A DNA stretch of 64,000 nucleotides, taken from NCBI GenBank assembly GCA_021234155.1, contig JAJEKV010000065.1, forward strand, positions 5,846,807 through 5,910,806, given 5' to 3'. The notes under the pieces were generated by a model that made no database searches, was not told the DNA's origin, and saw only the letters and a list, made by a program, of their open reading frames with translations. This DNA is from Isoetes taiwanensis. Taxonomy: Eukaryota; Streptophyta; Lycopodiopsida; Isoetales; Isoetaceae. A program made the translations under genes and the position numbers. Shown here piece after piece: positions 33,950 to 45,999 of this stretch (its first letter is position 1; every line of letters begins with the position of its first letter).

Positions 33950-35280
33950 GTAGCTCTTCCTAGTTGACAAGCGTTCTTTTACCCCGCCAAAAAAGACGCC
34001 TAGACTCGAAATGTATTTAGTTCTCAAAATGTATTCTAGCTAAAACAAAACAAACCAAAAAAGCTACACAATTCGCTAAAATGGACCCTAAAATTGTTCC
34101 CATGAGCAGCCTTGAGCAACCTGACTTCCAAGCAACAGATTGGAACTTTCAGAAATCCTAGCGCATTTTGGACTTCAAAGTTGGACCTGAGTTTTCTCCA
34201 TTCGGATCTCGTAGATCACCTTTGGATTCCAGAGGTAAAAACCTTGTTGGCATATAAGTCAGTACCTAAACATACATAATGCATACATGATAGATTTAAT
34301 TCTTAGATTCCCTCCCTTATATACCACCACATGTCCAAGATTTCGTCCAAGGAAAAAATAGAAGAAACAAGATGCTAACGCATCAATGGGTTGCCCTTTA
34401 GAGGAGCCATTGATGCGTGCGCAATTACGCACTTGGCAAACTGAAAACAACTAATTACTCCTGCAGAACAGCATGTGGCTGCTTGTAAAAGCCAAGACTT
34501 AGAATTCCAAACCTTGGCATGTAGATCAGTCTGTTGCTTATTAGACATAGGCCTGAGGTAATCCCTGGCAGCTTGCTCAACAAATCTGTCCTTCATGGAT
34601 ACTCTGATGTAAAAAAAACAATGCTATCTAGCAAATCAATATATGTTTGTTACTAAGTGGTTGGAGTTGTGCTCTGCTCACAAAAACTGGGCTTCTAAGC
34701 TATTGGCAGCTCCTTATGGTATTTATAAGATAAACATGTGCCTTTTGTGCCATCTCTCTAATATATCTAAAACACGGCGGTCAGAACGTGATGAAGTTAA
34801 TCATATGTTCCTGATTAAATCCGAGCATGATGCATTTGTTTTAGAATTTCAACTTAATTATATCCTAATATACTGCCTGATTGTAACATTAAATTTCATG
34901 CTATGTTCATGATAATTAAGATGACTTCACAATAAAAATTTATGTAGATCTTAGAAGATCTGAAATGTTCAGACACTATAGAAGGCATTCAACCTTCTAA
35001 GAAGTAATTTGAGAAGATCTACCAGGCCAGCAAACCAAGTTCTGTGTAATAGCCTGTCAGGGCCTTAAATATTTGAAAGCTTTTCTGAGTACGTTAATGA
35101 GGTAGCTATGCAGTCATATGTGTCTTCTGCTACCATAATCTTCTCTGAGATATCGTGTTCAAATGATGCTTGGATACGTGCCAGTGTTTTTGAAGTTGTT
35201 GTTTCCATGTGTCTATGCAGTTTATCCATGGTTTTCGTATTAGATCTGTAATCTGTGCATGCAGACATGATGCACACAAA
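33950..35280. other. Intergenic DNA
   Basis: No family is recognised. A 73-codon frame at 34596-34375 on the minus strand (MKDRFVEQAARDYLRPMSNK) has an ATG and may be an isolated exon, but nothing joins to it. The rest is AT-rich with stops. Confidence 0.3.
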
Positions 35281-35282
35281 AT

Positions 35283-35810
35283 AGGAACTTCTTCCTTGCT
35301 AACTCCTCAGCCAACTCCATCTGGTGGTTATCCATCAAATCTTCATTCACTACAACCACTAAGGGACGACTGCCTGTAAAGTCTCAAAGATGCTGCCTGA
35401 GCCTGTTGATAATATACAAGTATATAAATATCCCAATAAATTTTCACAAGTGTAAAACTTCTATAAAAAATCATAGGGTGTATCTTGCCTGCATGACTCA
35501 GTACAAGTGAAGCAGAGCTAATACGGGTTTTCAAGTTCGGGGAAAATCTAAACCAATCCACCTTTAAACCCCCATCTTCACCATTTGACTGCAAAATAAA
35601 CATTCAGCGTGATTATATTATTAAAAGCATGATATAAAGTAGTACCTTCTCTGGCATATATGATCCACGACCAATTTGGAAAAGTATAGAAGGAAATCCA
35701 AGAGAAACCAGAACCCTCCGACATGACAATGACTCTGCTGAGCGTACGCGTGCATCAAAGCTGTTAGTACCAACAGTTACAAATACAAGCTTCTCTCCTT
35801 GAATTGGCAT
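35283..35810 (-). pseudogene. ALG13: ALG13-like UDP-GlcNAc transferase subunit, with a one-base break
   Basis: Exon 1 (35810-35646) starts at ATG and encodes KLVFVTVGTNSFDARVRSAE and FQIGRGSYMPEK, the N-terminus of ALG13 (GT28-type fold). Exon 2 (35588-35489) encodes DWFRFSPNLKTRISSASLVL then SHA, and ends at a GC donor (GCAG/GCAAG). Exon 3 starts at 35402 with GSGSIFETL and continues as RPLVVVVNEDLMDNHQMELA and EELARKKFLFC. The two parts of exon 3 are in different frames and need one extra base at about 35380. ALG13 pairs with membrane-bound ALG14 on the ER to add the second GlcNAc to dolichol-PP-GlcNAc. The C-terminal tail (about 40 residues) was not found. Either a sequencing deletion in a real gene or an early pseudogene is possible, since all splice phases are otherwise correct. 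Confidence 0.8.
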
Positions 35811-36402
35811 CTTTGAAACTTTTCCATCAACAATTGTTGTGCATCCCCAGCCTATTCCTAATAGAAATCACCCAAAAGCCCAAGTCAGAAACCACTTTTT
35901 GATGCTGCAATTCGTAAAAGATGTAACAAGGGACATGCTTCCCTAGTTCCAGGATTAATTAAAAAATAAAATACAATGTCCTTCATGTGGAAGAGAGGGC
36001 TAGTGCGATAGGACAGTGGTGGAATGATTTGGCACATGGAATTCAAGCAAGATGGCATGTAAAACAAGATTTACTCACTAGTTGGTATCCCTGTAAATGT
36101 CAGACGTAGCCTAGGTCTGTATTCTGTAGTCTTGTGAATGTCGTGCACTCTCCAACAAAAAACCGGCCCGAAGTTGCTTTTTGAAGGTGTTCCCATAGCG
36201 TCACACATAAGACTTGTACAGTAGCAACACAAGGAACTAGTGCATGAGTTTGATCATATTTGGGAGCAAGACATTGAAGAGGTTAACATGAAATGGAAAA
36301 TCTTCTAGGAAGTGAGCCACACTGACTATATCTTTATCTTCTGGCGGCTATCTATTAATCAATATCTGTGTCTTCCATATCTTGGATCTTATCAAAGAGA
36401 AT

Positions 36403-36783
36403 TTAATCTTTTCTTCTCCTCTTTCTTTCAGGAATTGGAGCCCACAGGGTCTGCATCGGACCATTTTTCACATTCTGTAGTCCAAAGATCAGGCCTTCAA
36501 ACCGAATCGAGTAAAAACTGCCCGCAAAGTTTCCGTTTTTCCTTCTTAGCAGGCGAAGGAGCGAGGTAAGCTTTGGCAGCTTAACCAATCTATTTTTTAT
36601 GGGTATTCTTGCAACAGGCACATCTAAATGTATGCGACCGAGCAAATCTACGAGACTATTGTAAACTGCATCATTCTGTGACTGTTGAAGCGGCATTCGA
36701 ATGCATATCTTGTGATCCGCCATGCCCAAACAATCTATACCATCAGCCACATCCCAAACGGATCGTCGCCGTCTAAGTGTCAT
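36403..36783 (-). CDS. Hypothetical protein, possible first exon
   Basis: A 126-codon frame starts at an ATG (36783). It begins MTLRRRRSVWDVADGIDCLG, is rich in basic residues, and contains VPVARIPIKNRLVKLPKLTS. The length is above chance for this base composition, but I recognise no domain. The tail may be intronic read-through. It sits upstream of the ALG13-like exons on the same strand but about 600 bp away, with no evidence of linkage. Confidence 0.25.
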   Translation of the reverse strand: MTLRRRRSVWDVADGIDCLGMADHKICIRMPLQQSQNDAVYNSLVDLLGRIHLDVPVARIPIKNRLVKLPKLTSLLRLLRRKNGNFAGSFYSIRFEGLIFGLQNVKNGPMQTLWAPIPERKRRRKD

Positions 36784-36799
36784 TTAGGCCACAAAACCC

Positions 36800-37650
36800 T
36801 AAAAAAGCCCAACAGATTGCAACCGCTTATACAGGATATTCTATGGCATATTATACTGAAAACAAATCGAGGCCTTCAAAATGTCACTCCACCCTCCAAC
36901 AAGAGGGTTGCCCCCTACAGGCAACCCGAAAAGCTAATGTTGACATGTATTGATAGTTCAAGCGTCGATTTTCCAGCTAGTCTATTCTTTTCCCTAAAAC
37001 TACAACTCTGGAGACTTCATTCTACACCTAATTTGTAATCTACTTTGCAATCTATAGATCTCAGATAACCAAGAATAAGAAAAGATAAACTTGATACCCT
37101 TAAAGGACAAAATAGACGAAGAAAAAAGCTAATGTTGACATGTGTCAACAGTTTGATAAAGCGTCAATTTCCCAGCTGATGTATTTTTTTTTTCGGCAGC
37201 TATAACTCCGGACACTCGGCTCTAAATGTAATCTACTTTGCAATCTATAGATATTTATAATGGAACGACAAGAAAAGACAAAATCAATAAAATTAAGAGT
37301 GTGGCATTCGCCTTCAATGGCTCCCCATCCAAGAGTTTGGCATTTATTTTCAATGGCTCCTTCATGTACCTTGTTTTCATGCTCCTCACAGCCCTATCGT
37401 CCTTTTTCTTTTTAGGCTATGTGCACCAAGACACATGGACGCAATTGTTCGGCCACCTCTTCATGGGCAAATGTTAGGTAATGCTTGCTGCACATCACGG
37501 GCGAAAGTGTAGGATTAATCTGCTTTTGTAGATGTGTGTTTTTCTTTTGACATTTTGAAAGCAATCGGCATCCTAAAGCTTACCAAGGAAGCATGGAACA
37601 AGATATTTTTTCAAGTGAGCATGATCTTCATTATTCTGTATCTCTATACA
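36800..37650. other. Intergenic DNA with two related blocks
   Basis: CAACTCTGGAGACTTCATTC / TAATCTACTTTGCAATCTAT at about 37003-37055 and CTCCGGACACTCGGCTCTAA / TAATCTACTTTGCAATCTAT at about 37206-37250 are a local duplication about 195 bp apart. A GC-rich hairpin (GGGTTGCCCCCTACAGGCAACCC, 36905-36927) is also present. No gene is seen. Confidence 0.5.
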
Positions 37651-37668
37651 TCCTTGCTTATGAACATT

Positions 37669-39126
37669 TTTTTTTTTTTTTTTTTTTTGAAGAATATAAG
37701 AATATATTAAACCACTAGAATGCGATCAAGTACAATGATAAGTGTGATGCTAAGAAATGAAGTGCCCATCATGATTCACAATCAGGGAATGTCGACCAAA
37801 TTTCCCGCTTAATCAAGCCGCACAAACTTGAGACTTGGTAAGCCTGCCACAACTTATGCCTCAAGATCGGAACCAACCGAAAAGGGCTAAGCACTGCATT
37901 CTGAAAGACCTTCGCTCTCCGTCTTTTCCAAATCAACCACAGAAGCCAAGCTCTGCATAAATGGAATGCTTGCCGCCACCCCGCCAACTGCTAGGAAAGA
38001 CTCCCAAGAGAATCTTCTGACTGCACAGTGAAGACCCAAAGAGGGCTCTCACCCAAGACCAAGCTGCCCCTACCTCTGTGCATAGGACAAAGCAGTGCTC
38101 AATGGTCTCTCGACGCCATGTTTCCGCTACCTGAGGCTTGAACCTGTGGGCTCGGACATTCACCCTGAGGCTACGGTGCAAGATCTGCCACAAAAGGGTA
38201 CGGATTTTAGGAGGAGGCAATGTATTCCACGCCCACTTCCACATGGCGGGCCACTTACTCCCTGGAAGCTTAAGCGACCACTTATCCGGCGAAACGCAGT
38301 GTCCGGCGCTAGAAGCCCATAAGCCGATGCTACAAACTGAGATGCATCAAGTCCACTATGCGACTTCCAAACGCGATTGACTTGAGAAGACAACTGCAAT
38401 GGAATAGCATTAGCAATTCTGGCCCAAGTCCGTATGTCCCACCGCCGAAGGCCAAATCGTTCCCTAAAAAACTCCCACGGCGCCAGATGACCCTCCCAAT
38501 ACCAGTCACGGATGGATGTTACCCCTGCAGCAATCCATCGACGCTGAGTACCTGGGTGTAGGGAAGAGGCCAAGGGAGATGCAGAATCCAAGGGCACCCA
38601 GAGAAAGGGCGATGAGGCTACCATAGACCTGCTAGGTTCCAATGAAAAGAGAACCTTGACCACCTTCCAGGCCTTCAGGAGACCCTTAAGAAAAGGCGAA
38701 GCATGAGGGAATGGCCGCAAATCCTCAAACAGAGCCCACGGCAACTGAGCCGGAATTGTTGGCTTCCTAAACACAATAGAGTGGCGAAGCGACTGTGCCA
38801 ACAGAGCCAAACCTGGGGATTGTTGCTCCTGCAACAACTGCCAGATGAATTTTGACACCAGCACCTTCGTATGCAACGACACATCAAGCATACCTAAGCC
38901 CCCCGCCTTTTTGGGACGCACACACTTCCACCATGCGACCTTCACTGTAGCCCCCTCCTCATTTCCTCCCCAAACAAAATTGCGAATGGTGTCATCCAAC
39001 TCCTTAACCACACTTTCTGGCGCAAGTATGCAGGAGGCTGCATAAACATGAGTGCTACAGAGCACTGACTTGGCTACCAGAATCCTACCAGCCATGGTGA
39101 GTTTACTTCCCCTCCACCAATTCAGA
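37669..39126 (-). mobile_element. 5'-truncated polyA LINE (L1-type ORF2 C-terminal part) with 14-bp target duplication
   Basis: TGCTTATGAACATT at 37655-37668 and 39127-39140 flanks the element exactly. A poly-T run (to 37688) marks the polyA tail of a minus-strand insert. A 311-codon frame (39095-38160) reads MAGRILVAKSVLCSTHVYAA, then FVWGGNEEG, then CVRPKKAGGLGMLDV, the typical post-RT region of plant L1 elements. A frameshift leads to zf-RVT (WAWNTLPPPKIRTLLWQILH, ending EHCFVLC) and a C-terminal domain (about 37987-37769). RT and endonuclease are absent through 5' truncation. The intact target duplication and long open frame suggest a comparatively young insertion. Ty3/gypsy integrase remains follow on the right. 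Confidence 0.92.
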
Positions 39127-39140
39127 TGCTTATGAACATT

Positions 39141-40340
39141 CCATCGGGTGAATAACCTGCACGTTTCTCAATAGGCTCTAAGATGTTGTGGGTTCATGGC
39201 CGATGTGTAGACCTGATTCAGAAGTCGGGTGTCAATCCCATGTTCATCACCTTCTGGTAATAGAGTATTGTGTCGCTCTAGCTTGACTTCGAGACAACTG
39301 TCGTATGACTTCAATGGTCAAGGAATAGGATCTTAAATTGCCCAAGAAGGGTCCAATTTGGCAGGTCTGTCACAATGCAGCCCGTGGCGGTTCCAAAGAG
39401 TCATGGGAGTTCATTTCCTTGGACTATGTCACAAATCTTTCGTCATCGAAAAGTTTTGATACCATTCTTACCTGGTGGATCGGTGTACTAAGATGACACA
39501 TTCGTTCCATATGTACAACAAATCCGCAGCAAGGATGCAACAGATCTAATTACGGGCAAAGTATTCAGATATCATAGTTTTCCAAATGATATTATTAGTG
39601 ATCGTGGGCCGCAGTTCATCGTGAAGTTTTAGAAGCACTTGCTCAAGCTGTTGAAGATATCTTGTAAACTCCCCTCGAGCTATCATTCCCAGAGGAGAGT
39701 TAAACATAAGGCACCAATAAAATGTTGGAGCAATACCATCAATACTTCATCAACTATTCACGGGATGATTTGATTGATTTCTTGCATTTTGCAGAGTTTG
39801 CTTACAATAATTCGATACATTTTTCTACCAGGTGTACTCCCTTCTGTGTCAACACAGGTCATCATCCTCGCTAGACTATGTTTCAACATTTAGAATGTCT
39901 CTTGCAACCCTGCAGTAGCAGAGGATTGTCTAGTCTAATTTCGAGGAACTCAAATTGAGCTTGCTCACCATTTACACAATGCCCACGCAACACACAAATT
40001 GATTGCAGATCATCATCGACTCGATTCCTCCCCAAAGGTACCCAATTTTGTTGGAGATCATGTATAATTGTTGCGACATAATGTAAAGGCAACCAGGCTT
40101 GGTTCATTCATGATTTCTTCCTTGATAAATGACATTGCTTTTCGTCTCAAGATCTCCCTTCACATATGCATCACCATCCAGTCTTTCACATCTCACTTTT
40201 GGAGACCTATGCTTCTAACTCAATTCCAGGTCAAGTTGTTCCTCCTCCACCTCTAGTTCAACACAGTGGTGGTCCAGAGTACAAGGTTTTGAACTCAAAG
40301 ATCATGCATAACAAATTTTATTAACTTGTGGATTGGTTGG
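39141..40340 (+). mobile_element. Decayed Ty3/gypsy integrase and chromodomain-like tail
   Basis: Scattered frames give WEFISLDYV (first catalytic-Asp region), then ISDRGPQFIVKF (second Asp, the D-x-RGPQF signature) near 39590-39630, then SQRRVKHKAPIKCWSN. Close to the end, about 40235-40330, PPPPLVQHSGGPEYKVLN and LVDWLG fit the linker and chromodomain of chromoviruses. Frameshifts and stops are numerous. The polyA LINE at 37669-39126 lies at its left edge. No LTR was identified. Confidence 0.75.
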
Positions 40341-41000
40341 GTTATAGTTTGCACATCCAGTTATCGGACTTGAGAACCTGCTTGCTAATGCTCCAACATT
40401 TGTAGGGGATTTCCAACATCTGATAAGCCATGCCCCAATTCATGCATCGTGACTCGTAGAACTCATTGTTGAAAAAGGGGGATATTGTCATTCCTATATA
40501 CTTATATATATATACAAGTTTTTGTACTATCAATGGGTTTATGAACTATGGTTCATGGATATCTTGGAGCAAAATCCAAGCTTAAATACATCAATATCTA
40601 AAGTTGAGTGTCGAGAATTAAGTTAGAAGAAGTCATAGGTAAATATTAAATTTTGTTTGTTCAAATCGGATTCTCAATTCAGTTGCACTATGACCTCCTA
40701 ATACACACACCACCATCAATGCTATCTGATCAAGACCAACATGACTAGGTTTTTAAGCTAGGAATCCTCAACTCCATTGTTCTCTACTATCTAATAGAGG
40801 AGATAATATGGTTCACGTTTCTTATTGATTCTATTCTTGGGTTTTCTAAGCTTGGAGGCTTCACCATTCTTGTTCCACACTATTTTATAAGAGGGTGGTT
40901 CCACTTGAGTCTCCTGCACATGTATACATAGGAAACAACATCTTTAAATGTTTTATATGTTGCATATATTTGTTTTAAGGACTGTTGATATTTTATATGC
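40341..41000. other. Non-coding stretch
   Basis: AT-rich DNA possibly including a gypsy 3' flank. No LTR boundaries, genes or clear repeats are seen. Confidence 0.35.
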
Positions 41001-41007
41001 CTTTTAT

Positions 41008-41697
41008 AGCATATTACGAGTTAACGGCACATCTAGTAGTTTTAAGTAGACAATGGACATAAAGAGTTCATAAGGGCAACTTCCAAACATACCCTCTCAA
41101 TGCATATTGTTTATTCTAAATGCATACTCCACATTTCATTTGTTAGTATTTGTAATTAGGTTATTGTTACTCATTGGTTTTTATTTTATGGTGTAGTTGC
41201 AAAAGTTGCCTCGTGATGATTGATTCTTTAACCCTTCGATTTAGAAAAGAGATTCTTTTCTTTAAGAAAGGTATATCTCCATAACGTTCAAAGTAATGGC
41301 AAGTTGAACGTCTGATGGATATATGGTTTAATGAAGAAATGTCTGAAAACACATTTGTTGATATTTTCTATGGCTTTTATAAACACACGAACAGTTAACG
41401 ACGTATGTAATATTTGTGAGTGGGTGATGCACATAAAGAGCATTAAGTACAACTTCCAAACATAACCTCCCAATGCACATTGTTTATTTTAAATGCATAT
41501 TTCACATCTCATTTATTAGTAATTTGTAGTTAGATTATTGTTATTGGTTTTATTTCATGGCCTAGTTGCAAAAGTTGCCTATACTATTCAATTTTTTAAG
41601 CCTTCAATTTAGGAAAAAATATTCGATTCTTAAGCCTTCAATTTAGGAAAAAATATTTGATTCTTTAAGAAAGTATATCTCTGTAACAGGAAGGGAA
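41008..41697. repeat. Diverged tandem duplication of a ~290-bp block
   Basis: The block 41008-41285 (GAGTTAACGGCAC, AACTTCCAAACATA, TTGCAAAAGTTGCCT, TTCTTTAAGAAAG, ATATCTCC) recurs in diverged form at 41390-41697 (CAGTTAACGACGT, AACTTCCAAACATA, TTGCAAAAGTTGCCT, TTCTTTAAGAAAG, ATATCTCT). The second copy has a further small duplication: CTTCAATTTAGGAAAAAATA occurs twice near 41600 and 41635. Confidence 0.8.
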
Positions 41698-42144
41698 ATG
41701 TGGCATGGCACAATGAGATCTTGAATTGCTAGCTTACTATACAACTAGCACCTAGATCAACTAATGAATTCCATAACATAATACTTTAAAACATATGTTT
41801 AGTATAAAGCAAGCATAGCTTCGGCAAACAAATTAATAACTGTTCATTTAGAATAGTTATAACTGCAACATTGGAATGCTCAAGCTTTGTAGAAAGGTGT
41901 GTCATGATGTCAAGCTTGCAAACTTACCATCCTCGAAATAACCTTAAGTCTCGCTAACTTATTTACAAAACTCAATTACAATTAAATGAACCAGCATCCA
42001 TGGTCATAATGGAGCTATGCAAGATGCAACCTCTTGCTCATAAAAAAATCCAAGCAAGCCAAGCCATATGCTCAATTGTTGGCAAAACAAAATAGTCATA
42101 AATAATATTGTTGAAGTTGGGCAAACCCTCATTGATACAATCAT

Positions 42145-42535
42145 TGTAGTTGCAACGCCAAGTTCTCCTTACTATTTGCATATCCTGTAGTTGATTGCCA
42201 TTAATTTAAGCTCTCCTTGCCGTGTGCATACCCTACAACTATTTGTCATTAATAAAAGCATCTTGCATGCAAAATGGATACTGCCAAATGTAACCTTATA
42301 CATATCCTACAATTACTACCCCTCAAGGTACCATGCTTGAGTCCAAGCTCTTAGGCATTCCTCTTGCATGCCTATGAAGCATTTCAAAGCAAACACATCA
42401 TCACATTGCTCATACCAATTAGATATTTACCCCATAAGTGAGCTTAAGTTTTGTTGCCGCATGTTTTTTTAAACACTAACGCAACACCAAGTTGTCCTTG
42501 CTGTGTGCATACCATGCAGTTAATTGTATTCCATG
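42145..42535. repeat. Degenerate repeat of CCAAGTT(G/C)TCCTTG...GTGCATACC
   Basis: Three related segments, at about 42150, 42212 and 42488, contain AAGTTCTCCTTACTATTTGC, AGCTCTCCTTGCCGTGTGCA and AAGTTGTCCTTGCTGTGTGC. Each is followed by an ATACC/ATATCC stretch and a similar GTTGATTGCC/ATTTGTCATT tail. They lie in otherwise unannotated DNA. Confidence 0.55.
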
Positions 42536-42539
42536 CCTA

Positions 42540-44335
42540 AATTCATTTAATCCACTGAAACATGCCATTCAAAAAATATGAGTTGTCTAGGGCATACAGA
42601 AAGATTCTAGAATGCATAAAGGCAACGATTAGATGACACTAAATCAAGACAATGAACATGACAAAAAGAAAGAATTTGCTAGTGCACAACAGGCTAGAAA
42701 CACAACAAAATATACAAAATCAGTGCAACTTTGTGAAGGCACTAATCTGCAATTTTTAAGGAAGAAGATTAAAGGAGAAAAGCACAGAGAAAACTATTAT
42801 GGTCCGCGTTCACAGAATAGCACTATAAATCTAATATAGATATCAAACGCTATTATAAAACAGAAGTTACATATGACTCAACTGCTACACTACCAAATCA
42901 GTACCTTAATAAAGAGAAATGAGAAAACTTGTAGCTTCAAACAACTGCTAGATTATTATGAACGGGGCCACTGCCTATAAAGGAAAGCAGTCTTACACTA
43001 TGGCTATATGATCACAGAAGCCCCTTACTTTACTAGGCCCCTTATAAAGTTAAAGCCAAGAATCTGTTATTGCCAATATGTTACTGCCATTATGTATGGC
43101 AAGAACAATTGCTAAATGGCTACTATTATTGTCAGTCGGCTACTATTATTGTCAGTCTGTAACTCATGATGTTTCATTTTATCAAATGCAACTCGAGGTG
43201 TTAGCATCCAATAACGTCCATTTCCAGTCGTTTCTCACTGGTTCGATATACGTTTGTACATGTACATGCTGTAAACTAGAAACGTTCTACATGCGAAGTA
43301 TGGGAGCTTGCCAGATTTTGTTCCTATATATTTGATAATATCCTTGAGCACAACTTGGTTCCATGCACTATGCTAATTGCAGTATATGCTCAGTTTGAGT
43401 TCAATCTAAAAGAATAGACTATCATAACCAGCATTTTTTTCACTGCTTTCCGCAGATTTCAATTTGATACCATGGCAAGAAGTGTGCTACCAGTGCAAAG
43501 CTCAAGGATAAGCTGACAATTGATATCGTACCAGTTTTGGCATGTTTCAAGCAACCCTCGACCAGCCTCTGCGTCTCAAAATAAAGCTAAGAATTTTGTT
43601 CTTCGAAATCCAATACAAAACCTGCCCTAGCCCAGCGATAGCATTTTTATGTCATCTTCCTTCTTCTACATAACCTCAAATTCTTCCCAATGAACAAATT
43701 TATACTGAAAATAAACAGAAAAAGCAAGCGAGTGCAAGCGGAAGCCATTTTTCTACGAGTCGGAATTAGCCACAGTCGTGGCTGTCCTTGCCGTGATTGC
43801 ATCCCTCAGGAAGCCAGTCGAACAGCCGGCCACAGCAACGTTAGGAAAAGCCGAAGCCACATCATAGAAACAACATCAGCCTTTTCTCAGAAACATCATA
43901 GTTAACACTGTTGAACACCCTACACAATTCTGAATACCTTTTAAATAACACGACCAACAGGTTCCAAGTGGAAACAGTCACAATCAGCACGTTGGTAAAG
44001 ATAGCTCCATTTACTTGGAGTCTCCTTCATTGCATTTGCTGATCTGTGAGTTAAGGATGCAACAAAAGCTATCATCATAAACAATATTGAACACTATAGA
44101 GATTGAAGATCGTAGCCAAAAGTAATATGCACAAATCTGAACTAGTACCTCAAATGACAGCAAGCAAATTCTTATTGTCATCTTGCCACAATATTTTCCA
44201 CATAATGGGTATCCACCATATCCGATGAGAGTAAATCTTGCATGAGGGAACAAAATACACAGATAAAAATAGAGACAACCAACATTGACACCCAGCTTAC
44301 TTGACATAGCACAGTTCGCCATAATTTCCACATAA
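42540..44335. other. Intergenic DNA
   Basis: No recognised gene. Frames of 60-106 codons occur but lack splice context or family resemblance. TGGCTACTATTATTGTCAGT is duplicated in tandem near 43116-43155. Confidence 0.35.
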
Positions 44336-44338
44336 CAA

Positions 44339-45345
44339 CGCCATGTTAGCGGCTGTACACAAGCAATTCCCCATCAGCAACTGCCTGGAACGTAGAGTCA
44401 AGAAACACAGATGGCGATGCATATGGATCAAGATCAACCTGATGACAATCCAACAAAGTAAGAAAATTAGTTAACCATGTTCATCATCAACTATATTAAT
44501 GCTCCAAACCCTTAACTAAAAGACAGATGGGCAAAACATGGGCCGATAGCCATAATTTTATCACTTAATGCATCAAACTCCTTTTCGTGAGTAAGCATGA
44601 AAACCCTTGCATCAGCTTGCACTGCTTTGATTTTTGATATAGCTACAGAGCCATTCAACTTAATTTTGCGAATGCATGCTTCCAGAGCAACTGCAATTCC
44701 TCAATACTTGGCTGTCTAACAGGCAAAATAAGCAGGACAAAAAAGCCCAATGAGATCAGAAGCCATTAATTTGTAATGCAGTGCTCAGGGAGTTGACTTG
44801 CCTCAATTTTTGCCTCAAAAATGCCAAGTATCAATTGATCGTTTAAAAGAACTCTTGCTGAGATTTTTAAACAAATAAAACATGAAGGTACTAAATCCAT
44901 TATAGTGACACTATAAAGGAAGGGCAGTGATACTTTGAGCAAATGTAGAATACAACGAAGACAAATATAAACTTCTCTAAGCAAACAACTCTCAACCAAG
45001 TATCTATAAGATTAAAACTGATTCGAGCTTGACTGAATGTCCAAACTGTCCAGCGAGTCAATGTGAAAAAAGTCATCAGCATCACTTCAAATCAAATGGA
45101 TCAATGAAAATGATCGAATCAAATGGGTGCTAGTTTAAACAAAACGGGCAAATGGACCAAGAACAATAATTCCCCTCTCACCACCGACAACAGAACAGAT
45201 ATTGACATTTGATACATTGGAAATGACAACACTGACCTGCTAACCAAAGTTCGACATAAATATTGATGGTGAAATTGCTCCCAGAGAGGTCCCTCAAATG
45301 CAGCAATGCAATATACCTGTTCACAGCAGAGAAGAAAAAGGATGA
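44339..45345 (-). CDS. Unidentified multi-exon locus
   Basis: Minus-strand segments look exonic. About 44720-44555 encodes GIAVALEACIRKIKLNGSVA and then KAVQADARVFMLTHEKEFDA. About 44440-44340 follows CATCAG and encodes VDLDPYASPSVFLDSTFQAV then ADGELLVYSR and a stop. About 44860-44765 encodes ARVLLNDQLILGIFEAKIEA. About 45320-45240 is open in two frames between AACAG and AGCAG/GTCAG. Codon-like composition and splice signals support a gene, but I do not recognise the product and the exon joins are not proven. Confidence 0.3.
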
Positions 45346-45719
45346 TCAATCTTGCAAGGAAAAGTACCTAAGTCCGACACACATGCCCAAGTTAGGCAAC
45401 ATGTTAACCTACATGTCTTTAGAAATGTAGATATAAAAGGCTTGCAATGGGACCCAGAGGAATGGTCTTCAAGTTATCCGGACACTGAAGATAAAACAGG
45501 CTTTCTAAGCTACAATCCTAGGGCAGGTCACATCGTGTGAGCAATTAAAAACAATGAGACCTCTATACTTGATGGAAAACTTGAAATTCATGGCATTACG
45601 AACAGGAAAAAGATCAAACAATACCTTGGGTGGATTTGGAAAAGTAGTTGGCATGCAAAAATCAAAACACACTGCTGGTTGCTTGGGAATCGCACAATGT
45701 GAGAGATTTCAGAAATTAC

Positions 45720-45995
45720 AGAGTTCACGTACCTCACATGTTCTCCATGCCTGGCGAGTATAGTTGGGGTGCCATCATTGAATCTCAAGTAAATCTTGGC
45801 CAAGCTGAAATGGCCATTCAGTTCTATGAGATAATGCTGCAATCGGGTGTTAAGAGCAACACGCATATTTTTGTTTCTACCCTTAAAGCATGTATTCAAA
45901 GTTTAAACTTAGGGACAATGGCTACACGAACAAGTGATTCAAAGTGGATTGGAATCCGATGTTTATATTGGAAGTGTGCTGATTGTTGAGAATCA
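45720..45995 (+). pseudogene. PPR protein fragment (PLS type), frameshifted
   Basis: The translation shows EYSWGAIIESQVNLGQAEMA, then IQFYEIMLQSGVKSNTHIFV and STLKACIQSLNLG, the standard repeat spacing of plant PLS-class pentatricopeptide proteins (P..FV..LKAC). A frame change follows, after which VIQSGLESDVYIGSVLI fits the next repeat. The upstream and downstream parts are missing. Intact relatives bind organellar RNA, often for C-to-U editing. This ~90-codon piece is a dispersed fragment. Confidence 0.8.
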
Positions 45996-45999
45996 TAAA

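Noticed and set aside
43690-43905. 71-codon basic frame (SHSRGCPCRDCIPQEA)
   Set aside because: Cys pattern is suggestive but too short and isolated to support a zinc-binding protein.
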